Part shown: positions 24,229-33,444 of the stretch, piece after piece
Layout: every line of letters starts with the position of its first letter
Numbering within the stretch: position 1 is the stretch's first letter
Assembly (NCBI GenBank): GCA_964398055.1
Contig: CAYNLK010000026.1
Coordinates: 1-64,000 of the forward strand
Length of the DNA: 64,000 nt
DNA from: CAYNLK01 sp964398055
GTDB taxonomy: Bacteria; Chloroflexota; Anaerolineae; 4572-78; J111
Direction of reading: 5' to 3'
Position numbers and translations under genes: made by a program
The notes under the pieces: model-generated
Databases searched by the model: none
What the model saw: only the letters and a program-made list of their open reading frames with translations
Told to the model about the DNA's origin: nothing

Positions 24229-24452
24229 TAAAGCCTGACCCCTGCCTCGGCCACAAATGCTTCCAAAACAGGCGATTCACCTTCAAGTACTTCTTGACCA
24301 AAGGTTTCAACATGAAATTTAATCGCAGAGGTCACATCAGCCAATGCTTCTTCGTAGCTATCGCCCTCACCCACAATAACTCCCTTAATTCCTAAAGGAT
24401 AAGCTATGTAACCGTCTGGGTGCTTTTCAACAATAACTTTAAAGTGCTTCAC
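24228..24452 (-). CDS. hicB: HicB-family antitoxin
   Basis: A 74-residue partial-RNase-H-fold antitoxin. It begins MKHFKVIVEKHPDGYIAYPLG and contains GEGDSYEEALADVTSAI, both typical of HicB. It lacks a clear C-terminal DNA-binding helix, as in the short HicB forms. It should neutralise the adjacent HicA. It sits 39 bases downstream of prfA. Confidence 0.88.
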   Translation of the reverse strand: MKHFKVIVEKHPDGYIAYPLGIKGVIVGEGDSYEEALADVTSAIKFHVETFGQEVLEGESPVLEAFVAEAGVRL

Positions 24453-24491
24453 AATATCCCCTTTCCTAACCGATAACTTTACTTCACCAAA

Positions 24492-25565
24492 TTACACCGC
24501 AGCCAACTCTTTCAACTTCTCTTCCTGATCGGCCTGGGACAACGCCTCGATGAACTCGTCGATTTCGCCGTTGAGGATATTTTCCAACCGGTAACTGGAG
24601 TAGCCGATGCGATGGTCGGTGACGCGAGTTTGGGGGAAATTATAGGTGCGAATCTTCTCGCTCCGCTCGCCGCTGCCTACCTGGGAACGCCGGGCCGCCC
24701 CATGTTCGGCCTCCAGCCGCTGCTGCTCGATATCGTACAGCCGCGCTCGCAGAATATTAAAGGCTTTGGTCTTGTTCTGAAGCTGGCTTTTCTCATCCTG
24801 GCAACTGACCACCAGGCCGGTGGGCAGATGGGTCAGCCGCACGGCCGAATCGGTGGTGTTGACGCTTTGGCCGCCCGGCCCGGACGAGCGAAAGATATCA
24901 ATGCGGACATCGTTGGGGTCGATTTCGATTTCCACCTCATCCATTTCGGGCAGCACCGCCACCGTTGCCGTAGAGGTATGGATTCGCCCGCCGCTCTCGG
25001 TTTGAGGAATGCGCTGCACCCGGTGCACTCCGCTTTCATACTTTAGTTTGGAGTAAGCCCCTTTACCGGTAACCTGGAAAATGATCTCCTTGAAACCGCC
25101 AATGCCCGACTCATGGCGGCTCAGGATGGAGGTTTTCCAGCCTTGATTTTCAGCATAGCGGCTATAGATGCGGAACAGGTCGGCGGCAAACAGGCCGGCT
25201 TCGTCACCGCCGGCCCCGGCTCGAATTTCCACAATCACGTTCTTATCGTCATTGGGGTCCCTGGGCAGCAACATCAGTTGCAATTCTTCTTCAAGCGCTT
25301 CTTTTTGGCTTTTCAGGCTGGTCACCTCATCCCGAACCATCGCCCGCATCTCATCGTCCGTCTCTTCGGCCAGCATGGCCCTGGCTTCATCCAGTTGAGT
25401 CAAAACTTCCTGATAGCGGCGATAGGTGGTCACAATATCTTCGAGATTGGCCTGCTCCTGGCCATATTTCATCAATAAATCCGGCTTGCTCACTACCGCC
25501 GGATTGCCCAACAACTCAGACAGTTCTTCATATCGGGCCTCAAGCGCAGCTAACTTCTCTAACAT
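24492..25565 (-). CDS. prfA: Peptide chain release factor 1
   Basis: RF1 ends translation at UAA and UAG codons. The 357-residue protein starts MLEKLAALEARYEELSELL and has the acidic helical domain 1, GAGGDEAGLFAADL, a PxT-type codon-reading motif (RIPQTESGGR) characteristic of RF1, and the catalytic SSGPGGQSVN loop. The start at 25565 is chosen over a longer upstream frame because it matches the family N terminus and follows a GGGAG site. The GGQ Gln is the target of PrmC, encoded two genes downstream. Confidence 0.95.
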   Translation of the reverse strand: MLEKLAALEARYEELSELLGNPAVVSKPDLLMKYGQEQANLEDIVTTYRRYQEVLTQLDEARAMLAEETDDEMRAMVRDEVTSLKSQKEALEEELQLMLLPRDPNDDKNVIVEIRAGAGGDEAGLFAADLFRIYSRYAENQGWKTSILSRHESGIGGFKEIIFQVTGKGAYSKLKYESGVHRVQRIPQTESGGRIHTSTATVAVLPEMDEVEIEIDPNDVRIDIFRSSGPGGQSVNTTDSAVRLTHLPTGLVVSCQDEKSQLQNKTKAFNILRARLYDIEQQRLEAEHGAARRSQVGSGERSEKIRTYNFPQTRVTDHRIGYSSYRLENILNGEIDEFIEALSQADQEEKLKELAAV

Positions 25566-25806
25566 AAATACTCCCTGACAATAATTTGACCCGCTTATGC
25601 ACAACTGCGCAAGCGGGCCGTTCTTTGTGCTCAAACTTACATGATAGGTGAAGTGTGGCGAATCGTCAAACCTGTTAGAGAAATGAGCGTCCTCTGGGTC
25701 AAAAAGGATATTGACCAGAACCGGCCAGGATTGTATACTTTGGATAAGTTTTCTACCCGGAGTCATGGCAGGCTTGGGATGAACGCAATGATCAAGATGG
25801 CTAGCG

Positions 25807-26784
25807 ATGAATACCAAATCTAAGTCGGTCCAATACACCATCCGGGCCGCTGATTTTGAGCCGGCTTATCTGGCTTTACACCGCACCGGCGAGTTGCAAT
25901 GCCGGGCCGAGACCGCCGTAGCCGGCCTGGCTGAATGTCGAGTTTGTCCGCGTGATTGCGGGGTCAATCGGTTGGCAAATAAGACCGCGGCCTGCAAAAC
26001 CGGCCGTTTCGCTCAGGTGAGCAGCTATTTTCCCCACCTGGGGGAGGAAGATTGTTTGCGCGGCTGGCGCGGCAGCGGCACAATCTTCTTTGGTATGTGT
26101 AACCTGAGATGCGTCTTTTGCCAAAATTTTGATATCAGCCAGGCCGGGCGCAGCCGGGAAGTCAGCCCCATCAAATTGGCCACGATGATGTTGGAGTTGC
26201 AAGAGGCGGGTTGCCACAATATCAACTTTGTGACTCCGGAACATGTGGTGCCCCAACTGTTGGAGGCGCTGGTTGTGGCGGTCGAAGCCGGCCTGCGCTT
26301 GCCGCTGGTTTATAACACCTCGGCGTATGACTCGCTGGAGAGTCTGCGTTTGCTAGACGGGGTGGTTGACATCTATATGCCCGATTTCAAACTGTGGAAC
26401 CCCGATCTATGTCTGCGCTATCTCAAGGCGAGGGATTATGCCGAGGCCGCCCGCGGCGCTATCAAGGAGATGCACCGGCAGGTAGGGTCGCTCAAGTTCG
26501 ATGAGGATGGACTGGCCAAACGGGGCGTGTTGGTACGCCACCTGGTGATGCCAGGCCTATTGGACGAAACGCGCCACATTCTCCAATTCCTGGCCGAGCA
26601 GGTGGCCGTTGATACTTACGTCAATGTGATGGCTCAATACCGGCCGGCCGGCAAAGTGACGGCTCAAAAGTATCCCGAAATAAACCGCCCGCCTACAACG
26701 GCGGAGTATCGCACTGCCGTACACCTGGCTGAGCAGGCCGGTCTGCGGCTGGACCAGCGCCGGACTTTTGGCTGGTGGGCGTGA
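25807..26784 (+). CDS. Radical SAM protein related to pyruvate formate-lyase activating enzymes
   Basis: A 325-residue radical SAM enzyme. The N-terminal region holds extra cysteines (CRVCPRDCGVNR). The 4Fe-4S/SAM motif is CNLRCVFCQN near residue 99, followed by FVTPEHVVPQ, YNTSAYDS and YMPDFKLWNP, typical of the PflA-like/AmmeMemoRadiSam-related uncharacterised family. The substrate is unknown. It stands alone, overlapping or touching the kinase gene downstream. Confidence 0.85.
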   Translation: MNTKSKSVQYTIRAADFEPAYLALHRTGELQCRAETAVAGLAECRVCPRDCGVNRLANKTAACKTGRFAQVSSYFPHLGEEDCLRGWRGSGTIFFGMCNLRCVFCQNFDISQAGRSREVSPIKLATMMLELQEAGCHNINFVTPEHVVPQLLEALVVAVEAGLRLPLVYNTSAYDSLESLRLLDGVVDIYMPDFKLWNPDLCLRYLKARDYAEAARGAIKEMHRQVGSLKFDEDGLAKRGVLVRHLVMPGLLDETRHILQFLAEQVAVDTYVNVMAQYRPAGKVTAQKYPEINRPPTTAEYRTAVHLAEQAGLRLDQRRTFGWWA

Positions 26785-26828
26785 CGACCAACTCGAGACC
26801 GGAGCAGGTTCCCGGCCAGGAGATCATG

Positions 26829-28460
26829 ATGCAAGATGCAACCAAAACCAAAGCCCAACTCATGACCGAGTTAGCCGAACTCCGGCAGCAGGTTGAAAGT
26901 CTGGAAACCGATCATCAACAGGACGAGCTGGGCCGGTACAAGCAGGCCGAAGCAGCCCTGATAGCATCGCAGGACTATGCCCGTAATATCATCGATTGCT
27001 CGCTGGATATGATTATTACCGTGGATATGGAGCGACGCATTGTCGAGTTCAACCGGGCCGCGGAAAAAACATTTGGCTATTGCCGCGCCGAAGTCATCGG
27101 TAAACATGTCGATTTGCTCTATGCCGACCCACGGGAAGCGCCGCTGGTGCATGAATTGATTGTTAGAGATGGGCAATGTATGCGCCAGATTCTCAACCGG
27201 CACAAAAGCGGTCGAGTTTTTCCCAGTTTCCTATCGGCCTCGGTGCTGCGCAATGCCCACGGTGAGCAGGTGGGTGTGATGGGTATTTCGCGCGATATCA
27301 CCGAAATCAAAGCCGCCGAAGAAGCCCTGCGGCAGCGTAATCGGGATCTGGAACTGCTCAATCGCGCCAGCCATAGCTTTATCTCCACGCACAATCTGGA
27401 CGAAATGCTGGCCACCGTCTTGGATGAGGTGCGCCAACAGTTGGGCGTAGTGGCCTGTTCGGCCTGGCTGGTTAACCAGGAGAGTGGGGAACTGGTTTGC
27501 CGTCAGGTAACGGACCCGCAAGGCGAAATTGTGCGGGGCTGGCGCTTGCCGCCGGGCCAGGGTTTAGCCGGTTGGGTAGTGCAACACGGCCAAAGCCTGA
27601 ATGTGCCGGATGTTAAGGCAGATAACCGCCACTATAAGGGGGTGGATGAGCAAACCGGCTTGCCGCTCCGCTCTATTCTGACCGTGCCGTTGCAGGTTAA
27701 AGACAAGGTGATCGGGGTGCTCCAAACGGTCGATGCCGAGGTTGGTCGCTTTAGTGAGGCGGATCTAAGAGTATTGGAGTCTCTGGCGGCGACCGTGTCG
27801 ATAGCCATTGAGAATGCTCGCCTCTATGAGCAGGCCAGGCAGGATGCCGAAACCAAAGCGATGCTGCTGCGGGAAGTCAACCACCGGGTCAAAAACAACC
27901 TGGCGGCGATCATCGGCTTGCTCTACGCCGAGCGTCATCACGTCAGGGTAGATGATCAGGCCACCTATCAGGCCATTATCCAGGATCTGATTGGCCGGGT
28001 GCAGGGCCTGGCCACCGTCCATAACCTGTTGTCGGCTTCCAAGTGGTCGCCATTACCGCTCGATGAGCTAGTCAGTCGGGTTATCCAGGCCTCGTTACAG
28101 ACTATGCCGCCCAATAAATACATTGCAGTCGATGTCCCGCCCTCAACCATCCGGGTGACGCCGAAACAAGCCAACAACCTGGCTCTGATCATCAATGAGT
28201 TGGTAACCAATACCGTTAAGTATGCTTTGTCAGACCAAAATTCGGGCGAAATAAAGGTGCGGATCAGCAGGAACGGCGACACGATTAACCTTGAGTTTCG
28301 GGATAATGGGCCGGGCTATCCCGAGCCGGTGTTGCGGTTGGAACAACATAACGTGGGTTTGTATTTGGTTAAAACCCTGGTTCGTCAGGATTTGCAAGGC
28401 CAGTTAGAGCTTTACAATGAGCAGGGGGCGGTTGCCCGAATTCGTTTCAAACCCCATTAA
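26829..28460 (+). CDS. Soluble PAS-GAF sensor histidine kinase (HisKA_2 type)
   Basis: A cytoplasmic kinase with an N-terminal coiled coil, a PAS domain (about 40-165, IITVDMERRIVEFNRAAEKTFGY), a GAF domain (about 190-345) and a HisKA_2/HATPase module with the phospho-accepting His in REVNHRVKNNL and the N box in LIINELVTNTVKYA. No membrane segment. Kinases of this type often act on stand-alone response regulators; none is adjacent. ATG 26829 (or 26826) is preferred because AGGAG lies just before it; a longer frame starts at 26775 within the preceding gene. Confidence 0.9.
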   Translation: MQDATKTKAQLMTELAELRQQVESLETDHQQDELGRYKQAEAALIASQDYARNIIDCSLDMIITVDMERRIVEFNRAAEKTFGYCRAEVIGKHVDLLYADPREAPLVHELIVRDGQCMRQILNRHKSGRVFPSFLSASVLRNAHGEQVGVMGISRDITEIKAAEEALRQRNRDLELLNRASHSFISTHNLDEMLATVLDEVRQQLGVVACSAWLVNQESGELVCRQVTDPQGEIVRGWRLPPGQGLAGWVVQHGQSLNVPDVKADNRHYKGVDEQTGLPLRSILTVPLQVKDKVIGVLQTVDAEVGRFSEADLRVLESLAATVSIAIENARLYEQARQDAETKAMLLREVNHRVKNNLAAIIGLLYAERHHVRVDDQATYQAIIQDLIGRVQGLATVHNLLSASKWSPLPLDELVSRVIQASLQTMPPNKYIAVDVPPSTIRVTPKQANNLALIINELVTNTVKYALSDQNSGEIKVRISRNGDTINLEFRDNGPGYPEPVLRLEQHNVGLYLVKTLVRQDLQGQLELYNEQGAVARIRFKPH

Positions 28461-28500
28461 AGTTGGGGAAAATTAAAGAACGAAGGGCTACTAATCCTGT

Positions 28501-30936
28501 TTACTCCGCCGGGATATTGCCCAAATAAAGGTTGTTGCTGTCTAAAATATACAACCGCCCGCCAATTTCATCCACATGGATATCCTGTAAGTTGGCAAAA
28601 GAGACGGCCTCGCCTGGGCGCGGCTTGAATTGGCGGACAAATGAGCCATCCTTGTTTAACTGCACAATGCGCTGATTGCCGGCATCGGCCACGTAGATGT
28701 ATTGTACTTCGTCATTCGGCGCGGTGAAGATGGCCGTTGGATTATTGAAAGGTTTGTCCAACCCCGACAGCTTGAAGTCAGTCGGCTGGCCGCTCAAAAA
28801 TTTCTCCAGGCGGCCATCCCGGAAAAGCACGTAAACGGCCCCGTCGATGGCCAGATCCACCGCCCCACTCAAGTCAACGGCTACATCAGGTGGGAAGTAA
28901 CTCTCCGGGGGAGCGCCGTAACCGTCGGCGGTTGGGAGATAGCGGAGCAGAACATTGGCCTGGGGGTCGAGCACGTAGAAATTGCCAAAAAAGCTCGACA
29001 CGGCTACCGGCAAGCGCAACGCTTCAGCCGCGGCCAAAGTCGAAGTAGCAATACCCCAATTGGGATGATATTCCAATAAACCGGTACTGTTCAAAACGAT
29101 CAGGTCACTGGTTTGCCGGCTACCGCCGGCCGGCATCCAGGTCATGCCCAGTAGTTCAGCCACGTTAATTTCTTCGACCGCCTGGCCGCGCGACGCCAAT
29201 AATAGCGTTTCATCATCCGGCAGCAGCGCCTCGCCAACGTCATCCAGGCGGTGGTGGTAAAGCCGGTCATTACCGCCATCCAGCACGTACACTTCAACGC
29301 CCTGGACCACAATATTACTCAATTCAGTGCCCGGGTCGGTATATTGCCGCAGTTGGGGCAGGTAATAGAGCCGCTGCACGTTGCCCAATTTGTCGGCCTG
29401 CTCGGCCATTTGGGCTCTAAGTTCGCCAATCTCCGGTTGGTTGGACTTGATCTGTTCGGCCTGGGTCAATAGGGTATTGGCTTCAGCCATCAAGCTGTAG
29501 GCCGAGGCGGGATCAACCGAGCGAGCTTGCTCAAACTTGGTTTGAGCCGTCTTTACCAACTCTTGATACTCGGCTTCCAGCAGCCGTCCCTTCTGCAAAT
29601 AACTAATGCCAACAATGACCGCCACCAACAGGGGGATGGCCAGGGCCAGATTGCGCAGCAAGGTCCAGGAGATGAACGAGTTGTGCTGGCGTCGCGCCTG
29701 CATCCCGGCCTGCCGGTGACCCGAGTGTCCGCTCTGGGGGACAAACAGGCCCAGCCCAAGCTTGACCCCATGGCCCAGCAGGGCGATCAGGCCAAGCAAG
29801 CCGGCCCCCACGCCGCTCAACAGACGCCCCAACCCCGGTGTACCCTGCGGCAGAAATTGAGAACCAAACGCTGTTTCCGGCACCGATGAAGCCAAAACTT
29901 TGACTCCCTCGTCTACTTCTTCGTCAACCTCGGCTTGAAAGGCAGCCCGGCCGGCAAAGGTTTGTTTAAACTGGGATGCGCTCCCGGCCTGTGGCGCTGA
30001 AAAAGCGGGTTTTTCGGGCGGTCGATGCGGTTCAGGCTGGGGAGTCGTGCGCCGGCCAGGAGTTGGTGAACCACCGGCAAATTCAACTTCATATCCCGGC
30101 TCCGCCGCCAATGCAGCCTCGGCTGGTGAAACTTCGGTCGCAGCCGCCTGTCCCTCCTGACGCCGCCAGAGTTTGCTGATCGAGGCAGGCGCAGTCATCT
30201 TCAGTGGTCCCAACGCGGGCTGGGGCCGTTCGACAATGGCCAGCACCAACGCCGAACAGTCATTAGCCCTGGCCACGCTGCCCAAATTTTTGAGCGCAGC
30301 TTTGACATTACTGCCGTCAACCGCGCTGACCACATCTTCCAGATGCAACTGGCCGGCCAGACCGCTATCCGCCAACACCAACACATCCTCTGGACCGACC
30401 CGGACATGGTGGAGACTCGGTTCAATGACCGGCCTGATGCCCAGGGCCGGTTCAGCCTCCGTCTGTTCTGAGTCCACGGTCTCATCCAGCCAGACCGATT
30501 GGGCCGGATAGCGCCGAACGTAATCGCCCAACACGACAAAGCAGGCCGCCGGGCCAATTTGGGCAATGAAGATCTCGTCGTTGCTCCTGACCAGGGCCGC
30601 CACCCCGCCGATAACTCGTTCTTCAACCGTAACGGCGCAGTTTCGATCATACAGTAGATCACCGGCCGCTTGCAAGGCCCGGCGCAAACTGGCCGTAATT
30701 GAGCCGCGGGCCAGGTAATAAGTATCGCGCACGGTCTCGGCCAATTGCCGCTCGATAGTTTCTCTGGCCCCCGCCTGCCCTCTGACTTCGGCCAACACAA
30801 ACAGATCGCCCTTACCGGCTCCCGGCCTATCCGCCGATTTCGGTTCGCTCACGGCCACCTGGTTCGGCGCGTCGTTGTGCCAGCGACCATTCACAATACT
30901 AAATTGGCCCATCACGGTTGTCATTTCGGCGGTCAT
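28501..30936 (-). CDS. Membrane protein with degenerate PP2C-like domain and beta-propeller
   Basis: An 811-residue protein. The N-terminal 250 residues follow the PP2C fold pattern (LFVLAEVRG, IGPAACFVVLGD, DVLVLADSGL, NDCSALVLAI), but the usual metal-binding DG of the first motif is missing, so phosphatase activity is doubtful. A Pro-rich linker, a membrane segment (about 425-450), a short coiled coil and a C-terminal NHL-like propeller (about 520-811, with repeated GNQRIVQLNKDGSFVRQF blades) follow. It may link an outside sensor to inside signalling, which is inference. It has a good GGAGGGT ribosome-binding site. Confidence 0.7.
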   Translation of the reverse strand: MTAEMTTVMGQFSIVNGRWHNDAPNQVAVSEPKSADRPGAGKGDLFVLAEVRGQAGARETIERQLAETVRDTYYLARGSITASLRRALQAAGDLLYDRNCAVTVEERVIGGVAALVRSNDEIFIAQIGPAACFVVLGDYVRRYPAQSVWLDETVDSEQTEAEPALGIRPVIEPSLHHVRVGPEDVLVLADSGLAGQLHLEDVVSAVDGSNVKAALKNLGSVARANDCSALVLAIVERPQPALGPLKMTAPASISKLWRRQEGQAAATEVSPAEAALAAEPGYEVEFAGGSPTPGRRTTPQPEPHRPPEKPAFSAPQAGSASQFKQTFAGRAAFQAEVDEEVDEGVKVLASSVPETAFGSQFLPQGTPGLGRLLSGVGAGLLGLIALLGHGVKLGLGLFVPQSGHSGHRQAGMQARRQHNSFISWTLLRNLALAIPLLVAVIVGISYLQKGRLLEAEYQELVKTAQTKFEQARSVDPASAYSLMAEANTLLTQAEQIKSNQPEIGELRAQMAEQADKLGNVQRLYYLPQLRQYTDPGTELSNIVVQGVEVYVLDGGNDRLYHHRLDDVGEALLPDDETLLLASRGQAVEEINVAELLGMTWMPAGGSRQTSDLIVLNSTGLLEYHPNWGIATSTLAAAEALRLPVAVSSFFGNFYVLDPQANVLLRYLPTADGYGAPPESYFPPDVAVDLSGAVDLAIDGAVYVLFRDGRLEKFLSGQPTDFKLSGLDKPFNNPTAIFTAPNDEVQYIYVADAGNQRIVQLNKDGSFVRQFKPRPGEAVSFANLQDIHVDEIGGRLYILDSNNLYLGNIPAE

Positions 30937-30950
30937 TGGGATACCCTCCT

Positions 30951-30990
30951 GGATTTACGATTGACGATATAAATCCAAAATCGTAAATCG
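30951..30990. repeat. Short inverted repeat
   Basis: ATTTACGATT and AATCGTAAAT flank about 17 bases between guaA and the PP2C-like gene, and could fold as a weak hairpin after the ribosome-binding site of the upstream gene. Confidence 0.5.
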
Positions 30991-32577
30991 TTATTCCCAT
31001 TCAATAGTCGCGGGTGGCTTGCTGCTGATGTCGTATACCACCCGGTTAACGCCAGCTACTTCATTGACGATGCGGTTGCTGATCCGGGCCAATAAATCGG
31101 CCGGTAATCTAGCCCAGTCTGCGGTCATAAAATCAGCGGTGGTCACCGCCCGGATGGCGATTACGTCGGCATAGGTTCGATAATCGCCCATGACCCCGAC
31201 GCTCTGCACCGGCAGCAACACCGCAAAAGCCTGGGCCGTCTGGTGATACCAATCGGCGGCCCGGAGCTCTTCGATCAAGATGGCATCGGCGGCGCGCAGG
31301 GTTTCCAGCCGTTCCCAGGTAACTTCGCCCAGTACCCGCACAGCCAGGCCGGGGCCGGGGAAAGGGTGTCGCCAGACCATCTCCCTGGGCAAGCCCAGCA
31401 ACTCGCCGACTGCCCGGACCTCATCTTTGAACAGATATCGCAGCGGCTCAACCAACTCAAAGCCCAGGTCGGCCGGCAACCCACCCACATTGTGGTGGGT
31501 CTTGATTTTGGCCGCAATGCCGCCGCCCTCGCTGGCAGCGGACAAATGAGCTGGGGCCGCGCTTTCGATAACGTCCGGGTAGAGCGTGCCCTGCGCCAAA
31601 AAATCGACCTGCCCCAGTTTGGCGGCCTCGGCTTCAAAAATACGGATAAACTTCTCGCCGATAATGGTCCGCTTGGCCTCGGGGTCGGTTACCCCGGCCA
31701 GGGCGCTCAAAAAATCTTCAGTGGCGTCTACGGCCACCAGCCGGGCCTGTAACTCCTGCTCAAAAATCTGAACCACCTGCTCCGGTTCCTGCTGCCGTAA
31801 CAGCCCATTGTTGACAAAAATGCAGGTCAACTGGTCACCCACGGCGCGATGCAGCAACGCCGCGGTTACGGCCGAGTCGATCCCACCCGACAGTCCGCAA
31901 ATTACCTGCCCGGCGCCGATTTGTTGGCGCAGCCGGGTCACACTTTCGTCGATAAAACTGCCGGCCGTCCAGCCGCCCCGGCAACCACAAACCTCATATA
32001 GAAAAGCTTGCAGCAGGGCCTGGCCTTGAGGCGTGTGGGTCACTTCCGGGTGGAACTGCAAGCCGTACCAACCCCGTTGCCGGTGGCCAATGGCGGCATA
32101 GGGCGAATGTTTGGAACGGGCCAGCACCTCAAAACCGGCCGGCAGGCGGGTCACCCGGTCACCGTGGCTCATCCAGACGGGCAGAGTCCGCGTCCCCGCC
32201 GGCAAATGGTGAAAAAGCGGCGCCTGTGGCTCCACCAGTTCGATCTCGGCCAGGCCGTACTCGCGCTCGGCGCCAGGGTCCACCTGCCCGCCCAGTTGGT
32301 GAGTCAGCAGTTGCATGCCGTAACAAATGCCCAGGACAGGTTTATCGGTTGTTAAAACATAGGCCGGCAGGCGGGGCGCTCCGGGCGCATAAACGCTGGC
32401 CGGGCCACCCGACAGAATGAAACCAACCGGCTGCAGACGTTCGATCTGCTCAATGGGTGTATTGTAAGGAATTAGCTCACAATAGACCTCCAACTCGCGG
32501 ACCCGGCGGGCAATCAACTGGCTGTATTGTGAGCCAAAATCCAGCACGACAACGGTTTCACGTTGCCGGATGGTCAT
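30991..32577 (-). CDS. guaA: GMP synthase (glutamine-hydrolysing)
   Basis: Converts XMP to GMP using ATP and glutamine-derived ammonia. The N-terminal class I amidotransferase domain has the nucleophile Cys in LGICYGMQ and the His/Glu pair in FHPEV. The ATP-pyrophosphatase domain has the P-loop GLSGGIDSAV. The C-terminal dimerisation domain ends IEWE. 528 residues, full length. The start overlaps the end of xpt by four bases (ATGA), forming a purine salvage operon. Confidence 0.97.
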   Translation of the reverse strand: MTIRQRETVVVLDFGSQYSQLIARRVRELEVYCELIPYNTPIEQIERLQPVGFILSGGPASVYAPGAPRLPAYVLTTDKPVLGICYGMQLLTHQLGGQVDPGAEREYGLAEIELVEPQAPLFHHLPAGTRTLPVWMSHGDRVTRLPAGFEVLARSKHSPYAAIGHRQRGWYGLQFHPEVTHTPQGQALLQAFLYEVCGCRGGWTAGSFIDESVTRLRQQIGAGQVICGLSGGIDSAVTAALLHRAVGDQLTCIFVNNGLLRQQEPEQVVQIFEQELQARLVAVDATEDFLSALAGVTDPEAKRTIIGEKFIRIFEAEAAKLGQVDFLAQGTLYPDVIESAAPAHLSAASEGGGIAAKIKTHHNVGGLPADLGFELVEPLRYLFKDEVRAVGELLGLPREMVWRHPFPGPGLAVRVLGEVTWERLETLRAADAILIEELRAADWYHQTAQAFAVLLPVQSVGVMGDYRTYADVIAIRAVTTADFMTADWARLPADLLARISNRIVNEVAGVNRVVYDISSKPPATIEWE

Positions 32578-33158
32578 GGTGACACACCTTGAGCAAAGAT
32601 GATCTGATCGTCGGTCATTTCCTTGATCACCGCCAGCGACCGGACTCGCAACCCTCGCGCTTCCAATTTAGCTCGCCCGCCCTCAAATGATTTTTCGATC
32701 ACCGCGCCCACACCCAGCACTTCGGCTCCGGCCTGTTCGGCCAGATGAATCAGGGCCATAATCGTATGGCCGGTGGCCAGAAAGTCGTCGATAATCAAGA
32801 TTTTGTCATTCTTGTTCAGGAACTCCGGCGAAACCATCAACTGCACTTCTTTGCCCTTGGTGTGTGAAGGCGCGCTGGCCACAAAGATCTTTTCGGGCAT
32901 CGTAATCGGTTTGGTTTTGCGGCCATACACCACCGGCACACCCAGGGCCAAGGCGGTGGTCAGCGCCGGAGCAATGCCGGAAATCTCGGCAGTGAGCACT
33001 TTGGTGATACCCATCGCCCCAAAGTGAGCGGCCAGGGCGCCACCGACCGCCAGCATCAAGGCCGGATCGACCTGATGATTGATGAAACTATCAACCTTGA
33101 GAATGCCGCCGCCCAGGTTGACCCCTTCCCGTCGAATACGTTCTTTCAGAGCCTCCAT
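32574..33158 (-). CDS. xpt: Xanthine phosphoribosyltransferase
   Basis: Makes XMP from xanthine and PRPP, feeding GuaA encoded next to it. The 194-residue protein follows Bacillus Xpt throughout: MEALKERIRREG, GGGILKVDSFINHQVDP, the PRPP loop ILIIDDFLATGHT, and YGRKTKPITM. First gene of the xpt-guaA operon. Its leader has two TATAAT hexamers and an inverted repeat, but no purine riboswitch was recognised. Confidence 0.95.
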   Translation of the reverse strand: MEALKERIRREGVNLGGGILKVDSFINHQVDPALMLAVGGALAAHFGAMGITKVLTAEISGIAPALTTALALGVPVVYGRKTKPITMPEKIFVASAPSHTKGKEVQLMVSPEFLNKNDKILIIDDFLATGHTIMALIHLAEQAGAEVLGVGAVIEKSFEGGRAKLEARGLRVRSLAVIKEMTDDQIIFAQGVSP

Positions 33159-33444
33159 TTAGCCACCCTCGACATTATGACAAGTTTATTGTACCACATC
33201 ATCATTATAGCTCAAAATATTATGGTAAGTTATTTGATGGAAAAGACCTGTATCTTGTATTACTTCCATATTATACCACAAGATATAGGGTTTTTGACGC
33301 AAAAATAAATCTTTGTTTTTTACGGCGGCATTTTGTTGACTCCGTTTGCCCGCGGCATCCACTCCGGCTATAATTTCGCAAATTTATTTCTCGTTGTTTT
33401 TTCTCCTCTGGCGGTCATAATTCGCTCCGGTTGAGGGCACAACG
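33159..33444. other. AT-rich divergent intergenic region
   Basis: About 286 bases between xpt (minus) and the alpha/beta hydrolase gene (plus), clearly richer in AT than its surroundings. It holds the minus-strand promoters of xpt and the inverted repeat listed next. Nothing else was recognised. Confidence 0.6.
33251..33285 (-). promoter_or_regulatory. Inverted repeat around a TATAAT of the xpt promoter region
   Basis: TATCTTG (33251-33257) and CAAGATA (33279-33285) are perfect inverted copies bracketing a minus-strand TATAAT at 33275-33270. A second TATAAT lies at 33209-33204, nearer the gene. The repeat could be a repressor operator controlling purine salvage. Confidence 0.4.

Noticed and set aside
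33159..33300. Purine riboswitch before xpt
   Set aside because: Looked for because Bacillus xpt has one. The leader lacks the conserved three-way junction sequences.
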